A DNA stretch of 64,000 nucleotides from Aliivibrio salmonicida LFI1238. GTDB taxonomy: Bacteria; Pseudomonadota; Gammaproteobacteria; Enterobacterales; Vibrionaceae. A program made the translations under genes and the position numbers. Position 1 is the first letter of the stretch. The number at the start of each line of letters is the position of its first letter. The stretch is from positions 2,356,001-2,420,000 of the forward strand of contig NC_011312.1 of assembly GCF_000196495.1 (NCBI RefSeq), given 5' to 3'. Under the pieces are notes generated by a model, which was not told the origin of the DNA, did not search any database, and was given only the letters and a program-made list of their open reading frames with translations. This document shows, piece by piece, positions 44,552 through 53,255 of the stretch.

Positions 44552-46099
44552 TTACTGGCTAACTACTTTATAAATAGGATCTTCTTTCACATTGATTTCA
44601 ACAAGACTACCGGCTTTATTTAGTAAAGCATGGCAATCTTGGCTTAAGTGATGTAAATGCACTTTCTTACCTGCTTTTGAGTATCGCTCGGCAATGGTTT
44701 CTATCGCTTCAATTGCTGAATGATCAACAACTCGCGAAGAAGCAAAATCAATAATAATATCTTGTGGGTCATTTTCTAAATCAAATAGCTCTAGAAAGTT
44801 CGCTGCTGAACCAAAGAATATTGGGCCATTAATTTCATATACTTTAGATCCGTCTTCACTCAATGAATTCGTTGAGTAAATGTGTTTTGCGTGTTGCCAT
44901 GCAAACATAAGAGCAGAAGCAACAACACCCACACCTACTGCAACAGCAAGGTCAGTAAGTACGGTTACAACCGTCACTAATACAATAACAAAAAAATCTT
45001 GTTTTGGTACTCGTCGAGCTAACTTAAAGGTGGCCCATTCAAATGTACCAATCACGACCATGAACATGACACCAACTAATGCTGCTAATGGGATCATCTC
45101 AATTAAGCCTGAAGCAAATAAGATAAAACCAAGTAGGGCAAGTGCGGCTGTAATGCCAGATAAACGACCACGACCACCTGAGTTAACGTTGATCATTGAT
45201 TGGCCAATCATCGCACAGCCACCCATCGCGCCAAAGACTGAACAAGTAACGTTTGCAACGCCTTGGCCAACACACTCACGGTTAGATTGACCACGAGTCC
45301 CTGTCATTTCATCAATTACTGTTAGTGTTAGTAATGATTCGATTAGACCGATAGCCGCTAAAATAAGTGCGTAAGGGAAAATGATATAAAGTGTTTCTAA
45401 AGATAATGGAACGTTAGGCACCGAAAAAGTAGGTAGAGAACCCGCCAATGTTGCCGCTTCATCACCACTCATCGTACGCAGGAAATCAACAACAGTACGA
45501 GTATCTAAATCTAAACCTTGAACTAAACCAGTAACAACAATAATAGCAACCAATGAAGAAGGTACTGCTGTTGTTAATTTAGGTAAGAAATGAATGATAG
45601 CCATTGTTAATGCAACAAGTCCTAGCATAAGCATCATTTCAGGGCCCTGAAGCCAATCTAAATTACCTAGAGCATCAGGGGCTTTAAACTGACCTAATTG
45701 AGCAAGGAAAATAACGATAGCAAGACCGTTTACAAATCCGATCATTACCGGATGTGGAACGATACGAATAAATTTACCTAACTTAAATAAGCCTGCGGTA
45801 ATTTGCAGAAGACCGGCGAGTAAAATTGCGGCAAAAAGATATTGAACGCCGTGCATTGCGACTAAGCTAACCATTACAACAGCCATTGCACCAGTTGCAC
45901 CTGAAATCATCCCAGGGCGACCACCAATAATTGAGGTAATTAAGCCAACGATGAATGCAGCGTAAAGGCCAACCATTGGGTCAACACCAGCAACAAAAGC
46001 AAAAGCAACTGCTTCAGGGACTAGAGCTAACGCAACGGTTAGCCCTGATAGAACATCATTCTTCACTGAATGATTAGAAAATTTTGGGAATTCAAACAT
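44552..46099 (-). CDS. SulP family anion transporter with STAS domain
   Basis: 515 residues from ATG 46099 (MFEFPKFSNHSV). An ATG 12 codons upstream is possible but worse supported. Multi-span membrane core with VALALVPEAVAFAFVAGVDPMVGLYAA (the SulP substrate motif region) and GATGAMAVVM. The cytoplasmic STAS domain begins near residue 415 (VYEINGPIFFGSAANF) and includes DFASSRVVDHSAIEAI. Family members carry sulfate, bicarbonate or dicarboxylates; the substrate cannot be assigned here. Single gene. Confidence 0.93.
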   Translation of the reverse strand: MFEFPKFSNHSVKNDVLSGLTVALALVPEAVAFAFVAGVDPMVGLYAAFIVGLITSIIGGRPGMISGATGAMAVVMVSLVAMHGVQYLFAAILLAGLLQITAGLFKLGKFIRIVPHPVMIGFVNGLAIVIFLAQLGQFKAPDALGNLDWLQGPEMMLMLGLVALTMAIIHFLPKLTTAVPSSLVAIIVVTGLVQGLDLDTRTVVDFLRTMSGDEAATLAGSLPTFSVPNVPLSLETLYIIFPYALILAAIGLIESLLTLTVIDEMTGTRGQSNRECVGQGVANVTCSVFGAMGGCAMIGQSMINVNSGGRGRLSGITAALALLGFILFASGLIEMIPLAALVGVMFMVVIGTFEWATFKLARRVPKQDFFVIVLVTVVTVLTDLAVAVGVGVVASALMFAWQHAKHIYSTNSLSEDGSKVYEINGPIFFGSAANFLELFDLENDPQDIIIDFASSRVVDHSAIEAIETIAERYSKAGKKVHLHHLSQDCHALLNKAGSLVEINVKEDPIYKVVSQ

Positions 46100-46197
46100 T
46101 ATTTTTAGATATCTTCTTGGTTGTTTTTCAAGCATGTATGGCGAGAATCGTACAGAAAAGCGTGATGAACTTCAATGTTTATTCAGTTTATCAATAT

Positions 46198-46233
46198 AAA
46201 AAAAAGCAAGTCACATCGAAATGTAACTTGCTT
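46198..46233 (-). terminator. rne terminator
   Basis: On the minus strand AAGCAAGTTACAT-TTCG-ATGTGACTTGCTT (13 bp, one G-U, stable UUCG loop) is followed by a T-run, 40 bases after the rne stop. Confidence 0.92.
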
Positions 46234-46273
46234 AATTTATTGGTTATTCTTTTAAAGACTAAGGTCTAAAAAA

Positions 46274-49200
46274 TTATAAACCTGCTGTTTTTGCCATTGC
46301 TGCACTTGCATGACCAGTAGCGGTTTGGCTACCTGCTTGCTTAGGAGCAAAGCGTTCAGTTTTAAAGGCTGCTGCAGAAACAGTGATTTCTTTAATCTCT
46401 GTCGGTCCGCTCGCTTTCGTCATACCTGAACCGGCATGTCCTTTATATTGAGGTTTTGCAACAACATTTGTTGTTTGAAGAGGTGCTTCAACTGGTGTTT
46501 CCACTTGAGCGACTGTTTCTACTACTGCGTGTTCTACAGGAATAGCCACTTCTTCTTTTATTTCGACGACTTCTTCGATAATTACTGGTGATTCTACTTG
46601 TGTAGTTTCCTCAATAACAACGATAGGCGTTTCAATAACCACATTATCAATAATGGTTGCTTCTACTGGAGTCGCTTCAATTACAACGGCTTCCACAGCA
46701 ACATAAGGAAGTAATACTTTACCCATTGCCATTTCTGGGAATGCAACACCACCAACTTGAGCTTTTACAGCATTAGTTTGAGCTGCTTTATCTTGTGCAT
46801 TTTGGGTGTCGTTATCAACAAATTTATCTTGTTGTAGATTCGCTTTTGCTAGTTCTAATGTTTTAGCAAAGTCTGGCCATACTTTACCCATTGCCATCTC
46901 AGGAGAATAAACACCTGAGTAAAGGCGAGCGGGGTTCACTGGACGACGATCACGACGACGACGGCGTTGGCCACTTGCACGTAAATGACGAGGTGAACGA
47001 CGATTACGACGCTGACCTTCTTTACGTTCTGTGTTCTCTGCATTTGTTTCAGTTGTTGCTGTATCTTGTACTTCTAGCGTTTCTACTGCATCAACAGGTT
47101 GAGCAATAGGAGCGACAAGTACTTCTTCAGCTTCAACTGCTTTACCTGTACGAACTTTTTTCTGTAACTGACGACGTTGACGACGTTGTTTAACTTGAAC
47201 GCTTTTCTCACGTTTTTCGTTTGTCTTCTCAGTTGCCTGTACTTGTTGTTCAGGAGATAGTTGCGCTTCAGCGGCTAATTGTTGACCTTGCTCAGCAATT
47301 TCTTTACGAACTTTAGGTTGCTTAGCTGGTTTGTTTTCAACAGGTTTAACTTGAGCTGGTATTGGTGTTGGTGCTGGATCTTGAGCTGCTAAAGGTGCTG
47401 CCGCTTCATCTTGTTTTTTACCACGACGATTATCGTTACGCGTGTCATTACGACGGTTGCTGTTACGATTATTACGACCATTTTCATTACGACGGTTGTT
47501 ATTACGTTGTTGATTACGGCGTTGTGGTTGAGCAGGTTTCTCTTCTTCTTCCTTTGGCTCTGATTTAGTAGACACAGCCTCAGGCGTTGAGAAAAAGTTA
47601 GTAATAGCTGAGAAACAACGGCTGATTAGGCCTGGTTTTTCATCTTTAGCCATTACCGTTTTCGGTTCAGCTATTTTTTCTTCTGGAGCTTTAGACATTG
47701 GCGCAGCTTGTGTAGGAGCACTAAAACCTTGAAGAACTGGTTCTTCACGTTTCTTCGGTGCAGAATACATTGCAGGCGTTTCTTTGGCTTCAGCTTCACG
47801 TAATGCTTCTAAATTCTTAGGAAGAAGATAAGACAGCATTTCTTGTTCTTCACCTTCACGGATACGGACCACTTCGAAGTGTGGTGTTTCCATGTCAGAG
47901 TTAGGAACAATAATAACGCGTACATTATGGAATTTTTCAATGTGTTGAACTGAACGGCGTTTCTCATTCAATAAGTAAGAAGCGATAGCGACAGGGACAA
48001 CAGCAAGAACTTGAGTTGTATTGTCTTTTAAAGATTCTTCTTCGATTAAACGAAGTACTGAAAGCGCTAGAGATTCATTATCACGAACCACACCAGTACC
48101 CGTACAACGAGGACAGATATGGTGACTTGCTTCTGCTAAAGATGGACTTAAGCGTTGGCGAGACATTTCTAATAAACCAAAGCGAGAAATACGACCGATT
48201 TGAACACGAGCACGATCCATACGAACCGCTTCACGCATACGGTTTTCTACTTCACGTTGATGACGAACTGGCGTCATGTCAATGAAATCGATAACCACTA
48301 AACCACCTAAATCACGTAGACGTAATTGACGAGCAATTTCATCGGCTGCTTCTAGGTTAGTATTTAATGCAGTTTCTTCGATATCGCCGCCTTTAGTAGC
48401 ACGAGCAGAGTTGATATCAATAGAAGTTAGAGCTTCAGTAGGGTCAATAACAATTGAGCCGCCAGAAGGTAGGCGCACTTCACGATCAAAAGCTGATTCA
48501 ATTTGGCTTTCAATTTGGTAGTGGCTAAACAGTGGTACTTCACCTTCATATAACTTAACTCGTGACAAAAAGTCAGGACGAATAAGTTGGATATGTTGGC
48601 GAGCACGATCGAAGATTTTAGGGCTGTCAATCAGGATTTCACCAATATCACGTCGTAAGTAATCACGAATTGCGCGAACAATTACGTTACTTTCTTGGTG
48701 TATTAGGAAAGGGGCTTGATTTGATTCAGAAGCGTGTTTAACGGCTTCCCAATGGTTTAATAGAACATTTAAGTCCCATTCAAGCTCTTCTGCTGATTTT
48801 CCAACGCCTGCTGTACGTACGATTAAGCCCATACCTTGAGGTAGTTCTAATGTACTTAGTGCCGCTTTAAGTTGTGTGCGTTCATCACCTTCGATACGAC
48901 GAGAAATACCGCCAGCACGAGGGTTATTAGGCATAAGAACAAGGTAGCTACCAGCAAGAGATATAAAAGTTGTTAAAGCCGCGCCTTTGTTGCCACGCTC
49001 TTCTTTTTCAACTTGAACAATAACTTCTTGGCCTTCTTTCAAAACGTCCTTGATGTTTGGACGACCTTGATAAGTGTAACCTTGAGGGAAATATTCTTTT
49101 GCGATTTCTTTAAGGGGAAGGAAACCGTGGCGATCAGCACCGTAATCAACGAAAGCTGCTTCCAAGCTTGGTTCGATACGTGTGATACGGCCTTTATAAA

Positions 49201-49321
49201 TATTAGCTTTCTTAGATTCGTGACCTGGGCTTTCGATATCTAAATCAAAAAGGCGCTGGCCATCAACTAATGCGACGCGCAACTCTTCCTTTTGGGTTGC
49301 GTTAATCAACATTCTTTTCAT
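46274..49321 (-). CDS. rne: Ribonuclease E
   Basis: 1015 residues. Essential endoribonuclease and degradosome scaffold. Catalytic half (~1-520): S1 domain, catalytic aspartates in TSIDINSARAT and VVIDFIDM, zinc-link CPRCTGTG. The disordered C-terminal half has an amphipathic membrane-binding helix (KPGLISRCFSAITNFFS, ~570), an Asn/Arg-rich stretch (~600-640) and an Arg-rich RNA-binding block (RNRRSPRHLRASGQRRRRRD, ~785). The motif PEMAMGKV occurs twice (~815 and ~865), and a valine/glutamate-rich run leads to a Gly/Ala/Lys tail ending HASAAMAKTAGL, probably the PNPase-binding end. Long structured leader upstream. Confidence 0.97.
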   Translation of the reverse strand: MKRMLINATQKEELRVALVDGQRLFDLDIESPGHESKKANIYKGRITRIEPSLEAAFVDYGADRHGFLPLKEIAKEYFPQGYTYQGRPNIKDVLKEGQEVIVQVEKEERGNKGAALTTFISLAGSYLVLMPNNPRAGGISRRIEGDERTQLKAALSTLELPQGMGLIVRTAGVGKSAEELEWDLNVLLNHWEAVKHASESNQAPFLIHQESNVIVRAIRDYLRRDIGEILIDSPKIFDRARQHIQLIRPDFLSRVKLYEGEVPLFSHYQIESQIESAFDREVRLPSGGSIVIDPTEALTSIDINSARATKGGDIEETALNTNLEAADEIARQLRLRDLGGLVVIDFIDMTPVRHQREVENRMREAVRMDRARVQIGRISRFGLLEMSRQRLSPSLAEASHHICPRCTGTGVVRDNESLALSVLRLIEEESLKDNTTQVLAVVPVAIASYLLNEKRRSVQHIEKFHNVRVIIVPNSDMETPHFEVVRIREGEEQEMLSYLLPKNLEALREAEAKETPAMYSAPKKREEPVLQGFSAPTQAAPMSKAPEEKIAEPKTVMAKDEKPGLISRCFSAITNFFSTPEAVSTKSEPKEEEEKPAQPQRRNQQRNNNRRNENGRNNRNSNRRNDTRNDNRRGKKQDEAAAPLAAQDPAPTPIPAQVKPVENKPAKQPKVRKEIAEQGQQLAAEAQLSPEQQVQATEKTNEKREKSVQVKQRRQRRQLQKKVRTGKAVEAEEVLVAPIAQPVDAVETLEVQDTATTETNAENTERKEGQRRNRRSPRHLRASGQRRRRRDRRPVNPARLYSGVYSPEMAMGKVWPDFAKTLELAKANLQQDKFVDNDTQNAQDKAAQTNAVKAQVGGVAFPEMAMGKVLLPYVAVEAVVIEATPVEATIIDNVVIETPIVVIEETTQVESPVIIEEVVEIKEEVAIPVEHAVVETVAQVETPVEAPLQTTNVVAKPQYKGHAGSGMTKASGPTEIKEITVSAAAFKTERFAPKQAGSQTATGHASAAMAKTAGL

Positions 49322-49663
49322 TAGGGAATACTCATTACAAATTGTCGAGCTTGTTTGTCCACATCCATTTCAAATGGTGCCAGATCCCAAGGCTGATTAC
49401 ATGTGCAGCCTCACGGCTGGAACTCAGGGATGCTCTAGGGCACAATCCACATCAACACAATCTATAAAATCGTGCTGATCCGCAATTATTCGCGGTCGTT
49501 AAAACATAAAAAATGGTTTAGGCATAACAAGCAAAAAAACTCAAAGCAGTGTAGATGTCTTACGCCAATTGCTGCATCACCGCATTCGAGCAGTATATTT
49601 TAGTTCTTGTTGGTGCTTTTATGCTCACCAAGGTGAAGAAATAGCCATCTGGGCTGATTTCAG
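49322..49663 (-). promoter_or_regulatory. Long structured 5' leader of rne
   Basis: About 340 untranslated bases between the predicted promoter and the rne ATG, close to the 361 of E. coli, where RNase E cleaves its own leader to limit synthesis. Local hairpins include CAGCC-GTGA-GGCTG at 49406-49419 and CCATTT-G-AAATGG at 49365-49377. No ORF of note. Function inferred from E. coli. Confidence 0.65.
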
Positions 49664-49669
49664 AGTGCA

Positions 49670-49698
49670 ACTATAACAGTCAGATCAAGCCTCAGCAA
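49670..49698 (-). promoter_or_regulatory. rne promoter
   Basis: Minus strand TTGCTG, 17 bases, TATAGT. Good -10 and spacing; gives a leader of E. coli-like length. Confidence 0.6.
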
Positions 49699-49708
49699 TC
49701 TTCATTAT

Positions 49709-49737
49709 TTGAAACTGCGGTAAAAAAGTTTTATCAA
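49709..49737 (+). promoter_or_regulatory. Possible rluC promoter
   Basis: TTGAAA, 17 bases, TATCAA, 28 bases before the rluC ATG, back-to-back with the rne promoter. Confidence 0.45.
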
Positions 49738-49764
49738 AAGGAAATATGGCAGTAGAATGGCGTT

Positions 49765-50712
49765 ATGACTGAAGATAAACCTAAAGTGCAATTCGTCGAA
49801 ATAGATGACGATTTTGCAGGGCAACGAATCGATAACTATCTTCTTGCCCGCTTAAAAAATGTACCAAAAAGTATGATTTACCGAATTGTCCGTAAAGGCG
49901 AAGTTCGTGTAAATAAAAAACGCATCAAACCAGAGTATAAAATTCAAGAGGGGGATATAGTTCGAATTCCTCCAGTGAAGTTACCTGAATCAACAGCTGT
50001 AGAGCTACCTAGTGTTAAATTAGCCAAAGTATCTGAACTTGAGAGTTGCATCATATATGAAGATGATCATCTTCTTATTTTGAATAAACCTTCTGGTACC
50101 GCTGTTCATGGTGGCAGTGGTTTGAAGTTTGGAGCAATCGAAGCGTTAAGAGCGTTACGCCCTGATGCACGCTATTTAGAATTAGTGCATCGAATTGATA
50201 GAGATACGTCTGGTATTCTTTTAATTGCAAAAAAACGTTCGGCTTTACGTCGATTACAAGAACAATTCAGAAATAAAACCGTTCAAAAATATTATTTTGC
50301 TTTGGTTATGGGACATTGGAAGAGCACCTGTAAAGTGGTTAATGTTCCTTTGCTTAAAAACGAAGTGAACAGTATTGTACGTGTTAATCCAAATGGTAAG
50401 CCTTCTGAAACTCGTTTTAAAATTTTAGAAAAATTTGAGCAAGCGACATTGATTCAGGCAAGCCCAATTACAGGGCGTACTCATCAAATTCGTGTACATG
50501 CTCAACATGCTGGTCACCCAATTGGTTGGGATGATCGCTATGGCGATAGACGATTTGATGCCTATACGGGTCAATTTGGTCTTGATCGACTTTTCTTACA
50601 TGCAGCGAATATTAAATTTACTCACCCAAGTACTGAAGAGTTGATGGATATTAGCGCGCCGATGGAAAAACGATTAGAAAGAGTATTAACCGGTTTACGC
50701 ACGACAAAGTAA
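49765..50712 (+). CDS. rluC: 23S rRNA pseudouridine(955/2504/2580) synthase RluC
   Basis: 315 residues. RluA-family synthase with an N-terminal S4 RNA-binding domain (~18-80, RIDNYLLARLKNVPKSMIYR). The catalytic HRIDRDTSGILLIAKK carries the nucleophilic Asp (~residue 144), and the C-terminal core has SPITGRTHQIRVHAQHAGHPI. Divergent from rne, as in E. coli. The ATG lacks a close ribosome-binding site; a tiny upstream frame (49746-49772, eight codons) with AGGA before it overlaps the start. Confidence 0.96.
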   Translation: MTEDKPKVQFVEIDDDFAGQRIDNYLLARLKNVPKSMIYRIVRKGEVRVNKKRIKPEYKIQEGDIVRIPPVKLPESTAVELPSVKLAKVSELESCIIYEDDHLLILNKPSGTAVHGGSGLKFGAIEALRALRPDARYLELVHRIDRDTSGILLIAKKRSALRRLQEQFRNKTVQKYYFALVMGHWKSTCKVVNVPLLKNEVNSIVRVNPNGKPSETRFKILEKFEQATLIQASPITGRTHQIRVHAQHAGHPIGWDDRYGDRRFDAYTGQFGLDRLFLHAANIKFTHPSTEELMDISAPMEKRLERVLTGLRTTK

Positions 50713-50736
50713 TCTTTTAATATGTCACTCGATTTT

Positions 50737-50772
50737 GCGATAAGTGTTGTCACAAACACTTATCGCTTTTTT
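50737..50772 (+). terminator. rluC terminator
   Basis: GCGATAAGTGTT-GTCACA-AACACTTATCGC perfect 12-bp stem, six Ts; between convergent rluC and maf. Confidence 0.93.
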
Positions 50773-50790
50773 AGTGCGTGCTATCTTTCA

Positions 50791-51372
50791 CTATAATACG
50801 GTAAAATTTTGACGTTCTAGCATATCAATGAGTGATATAAGAGGAAGGCCAATTAGTGCGTTAGGGTCTTTACCTTCTAATTTATCAAACAAAGCAATTC
50901 CTAATCCCTCGCATTTAAAACTACCTGCACAATACAGTGGCATTTCTTTATTAACATAGTTTTGAATTTGCTTTGTGGTTAGTTGACGAAAATGAACGTG
51001 GAACTCTTCACAGACGGTTTCTGCTATCATTGTTGTTGTATTTAATAATGATAAACCAGTATAAAACGTAATTATTTGACCACTGGCTGTCTGTAATTGC
51101 TGAATTGCATTTTCTTGTGTTAATGGTTTTCCTATAATTTGATTGTTGATCACGCACACTTGGTCGGATCCTATGATCAAGTAATTAGGATCTTTTATAT
51201 TGCAAGAAAGGGCTTTTTGTTCGGCCAATCGAGTGACTAAGGTTATAGGTGATTCATTTTCCAATGGTGTTTCATCACAGTTGGGTGAAATAGCATCAAA
51301 AGGGACTTGGATCTTCTCTAAGATCGAGCGACGAAAAGGCGATGTTGAGGCTAGAATGAGTTTTGGTTGCAT
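50791..51372 (-). CDS. yceF: Maf-like 7-methyl-GTP pyrophosphatase YceF
   Basis: 193 residues. House-cleaning nucleotide pyrophosphatase. The N-terminal LILASTSPFRRSIL, SPNCDET, the catalytic region GSDQVCVIN and GKPLTQENA, and C-terminal FDKLEGKDPNALIGLPL identify the Maf fold and the YceF subgroup. It sits between rluC and yceD as in E. coli, divergent from yceD. Confidence 0.93.
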   Translation of the reverse strand: MQPKLILASTSPFRRSILEKIQVPFDAISPNCDETPLENESPITLVTRLAEQKALSCNIKDPNYLIIGSDQVCVINNQIIGKPLTQENAIQQLQTASGQIITFYTGLSLLNTTTMIAETVCEEFHVHFRQLTTKQIQNYVNKEMPLYCAGSFKCEGLGIALFDKLEGKDPNALIGLPLISLIDMLERQNFTVL

Positions 51373-51467
51373 AATGGGTTCTTCTTCTTTAAATTTTCGT
51401 TTATTATTAGTAACTCTGCTGAAATAGCAACTGGGAAGAAAAAAAGCATAATTTTTGCCATTTTTCT

Positions 51468-51496
51468 TTGACTCGAAGGCTTTAGAAAGATAAGAT
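51468..51496 (+). promoter_or_regulatory. Promoter of the yceD-rpmF-fab cluster
   Basis: TTGACT, 17 bases, TAAGAT: near-consensus. The yceD ATG is only nine bases beyond the -10, so the transcript would start within about 0-3 bases of the ATG. Confidence 0.7.
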
Positions 51497-51505
51497 GCGC
51501 GCCCT

Positions 51506-52027
51506 ATGCAAAAGGTAAAATTACCACGAACAGTTGATGCAATCCAAAACGCTCAACGAAGATTAGACTACGATGGAATCATCCAATCTGATATTTTAAA
51601 GCGTTTGGCTGAATCTACTGTAGATGTGAAAAGTGATGCTGAAGTCACAATGTCGTTTAAAGTTGACGAACAACGATTAGCCGTTATCTCTGGTAAAGCT
51701 AACGTCGATGTATTGTTGGAATGTCAACGCTGTAATAAAAATTTTGAACATCACCTAAATGTATCATTTACGTGTACGCCTTTTTTAAGCGAAGAAAAGG
51801 CAGCTCTTATTCCTGAGGAATATGAGCTTGTAGATTTAAATGAAGTAGGTGAAGTTGATCTCGTTGAGTTGGTAACTGACGAGTTTATTCTAGCGTTGCC
51901 GCAAGTCGCTATGCATGACATTAAAGATTGTCAGGTCAAATCTAACAATTTGGTATTTGGCGAACTTCCTGAAGAGGAAGAGAAACCGAATCCGTTTGAT
52001 GTTTTAAAATCTTTAAAACAACAGTAA
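51506..52027 (+). CDS. yceD: YceD (DUF177), 23S rRNA accumulation protein
   Basis: 173 residues, same start (MQKVKLPRTVD) and length as E. coli YceD. Needed for normal 23S rRNA levels, apparently with rRNA processing. A cysteine pair CQRC (~residue 73) and CQVKSNNLVFGELPEEEEKPNPF near the end are conserved. There is no ribosome-binding site before the ATG, consistent with a nearly leaderless mRNA. rpmF follows after 16 bases. Confidence 0.94.
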   Translation: MQKVKLPRTVDAIQNAQRRLDYDGIIQSDILKRLAESTVDVKSDAEVTMSFKVDEQRLAVISGKANVDVLLECQRCNKNFEHHLNVSFTCTPFLSEEKAALIPEEYELVDLNEVGEVDLVELVTDEFILALPQVAMHDIKDCQVKSNNLVFGELPEEEEKPNPFDVLKSLKQQ

Positions 52028-52043
52028 TTGAGGAGTAGGGTCC

Positions 52044-52214
52044 ATGGCCGTACAAAAGAGCAAGAAATCACGTTCAATGCGTGGCATGCGTCGTTCACAT
52101 GATGCACTAACTACAATGGCATTGTCTGTAGACCCAACTAGTGGCGAAACTCACCTTCGTCATAATGTTACAGCTGACGGTTTTTACCGTGGCCGCAAGG
52201 TAATCAACAAGTAA
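52044..52214 (+). CDS. rpmF: Ribosomal protein L32
   Basis: 56 residues, MAVQKSKKSRSMRGMRRSHD start and NVTADGFYRGRKVINK end, both diagnostic. No zinc cysteines (the C-minus form). GAGGAGTAGGG precedes the ATG, a strong site. Located between yceD and plsX as in most gammaproteobacteria. Confidence 0.97.
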   Translation: MAVQKSKKSRSMRGMRRSHDALTTMALSVDPTSGETHLRHNVTADGFYRGRKVINK

Positions 52215-52224
52215 GGTTGACGCT

Positions 52225-53250
52225 TTGCAGCAGCTAACCATTGCAATTGATGCGATGGGAGGGGACTTCGGTCCCCAAGTTACAGTGCCTGCCGTCGTGC
52301 AGGCATTGTCGCAATTCCCTGAGCTAAAAGTTACTGTCGTTGGAGATCGTGATGCGATTTCTACACAATTAACTCATCTGAATTATACTCTAAATCCCCG
52401 ATTTTCTATTGTTCATAGCGATAGCGTTATAGGCAATAACACACAACCTTCAAAAGCACTCCGTCATAGTCGTGGCAGCTCAATGCGTATGGCTCTGGAT
52501 CTTGTTGCTAGTAAAGACGTTGATGCTTGTATTAGTGCTGGTAATACCGGTGCATTGATGGGGTTATCTCGCTTTACATTAAAACTTCTTCCTGGCGTTG
52601 AACGCCCTGCATTAATAAGTCCGTTACCAACAAAAAACAATCAGCGCACTTGGATGCTTGATCTTGGCGCGAATGTCTCTTGCGATGCAGAAACATTGTT
52701 CCAATTTGCCGTTATGGGCTCTGAGTTAGCTGAACAAAGCATTGGACGAAAAGCCAAAGTTGCGTTATTAAATATTGGCGAAGAAGAAATTAAAGGCAAC
52801 GATCAAATTAAGCGTTGTGCGGAAATGTTGAATCAATGTCAAAATATCGAGTTTATCGGCTATATTGAAGGTGATAAACTTTATCAAGGCATTGCTGATG
52901 TAGTAGTGTGTGATGGCTTTGTGGGAAATGTATGTTTAAAAACCAGTGAAGGTGTCGCACATTTATTTTTAGATCAACTTAAATCACAGCTTTTAACGTC
53001 GAAATTCAAACAAATTCTAGCGAAATGGCTCTTTGGTGATGTCATTTCTAGCTTAAAAGGGTTGAACCCCGACCAGTATAACGGCGCAAGTCTGATAGGA
53101 TTGCGCGGCATTGTTGTAAAAAGTCATGGAAGTGCAGATATATCTGCCTTTAACAATGCCATCAAGGAAGCGGTTCATGAGATCAAGCGTCAAATACCTA
53201 ATCGTATTAGTGACCGCTTGGAGGCAGTTTTACTCGAGAGGCATTATTAG
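52225..53250 (+). CDS. plsX: Phosphate acyltransferase PlsX
   Basis: 341 residues. Makes acyl-phosphate from acyl-ACP for phospholipid synthesis. The start is TTG, ten bases after the rpmF stop; no ATG or GTG fits before the conserved IAIDAMGGDFGP. Other motifs: SAGNTGALMGLSRF, LDLGANVSCDAETL, LNIGEEEIKG, VCDGFVGNVCLK, GASLIGLRGIVVKSHG. A very stable hairpin, GGGGAC-TTCG-GTCCCC (52261-52276), lies in codons 13-18. Confidence 0.96.
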   Translation: MQQLTIAIDAMGGDFGPQVTVPAVVQALSQFPELKVTVVGDRDAISTQLTHLNYTLNPRFSIVHSDSVIGNNTQPSKALRHSRGSSMRMALDLVASKDVDACISAGNTGALMGLSRFTLKLLPGVERPALISPLPTKNNQRTWMLDLGANVSCDAETLFQFAVMGSELAEQSIGRKAKVALLNIGEEEIKGNDQIKRCAEMLNQCQNIEFIGYIEGDKLYQGIADVVVCDGFVGNVCLKTSEGVAHLFLDQLKSQLLTSKFKQILAKWLFGDVISSLKGLNPDQYNGASLIGLRGIVVKSHGSADISAFNNAIKEAVHEIKRQIPNRISDRLEAVLLERHY

Positions 53251-53255
53251 TCTTC

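Noticed and set aside
44880..45290. Open frame of 136 codons on the plus strand inside the SulP gene
   Set aside because: Exactly antisense to a well-conserved transporter, with no ribosome-binding site and a low-complexity Thr/Ala/Pro product; a shadow frame.
46891..48285. Plus-strand frames within rne rich in His, Asp, Tyr and Leu
   Set aside because: Complement of the low-complexity RNase E tail; compositional artefact.
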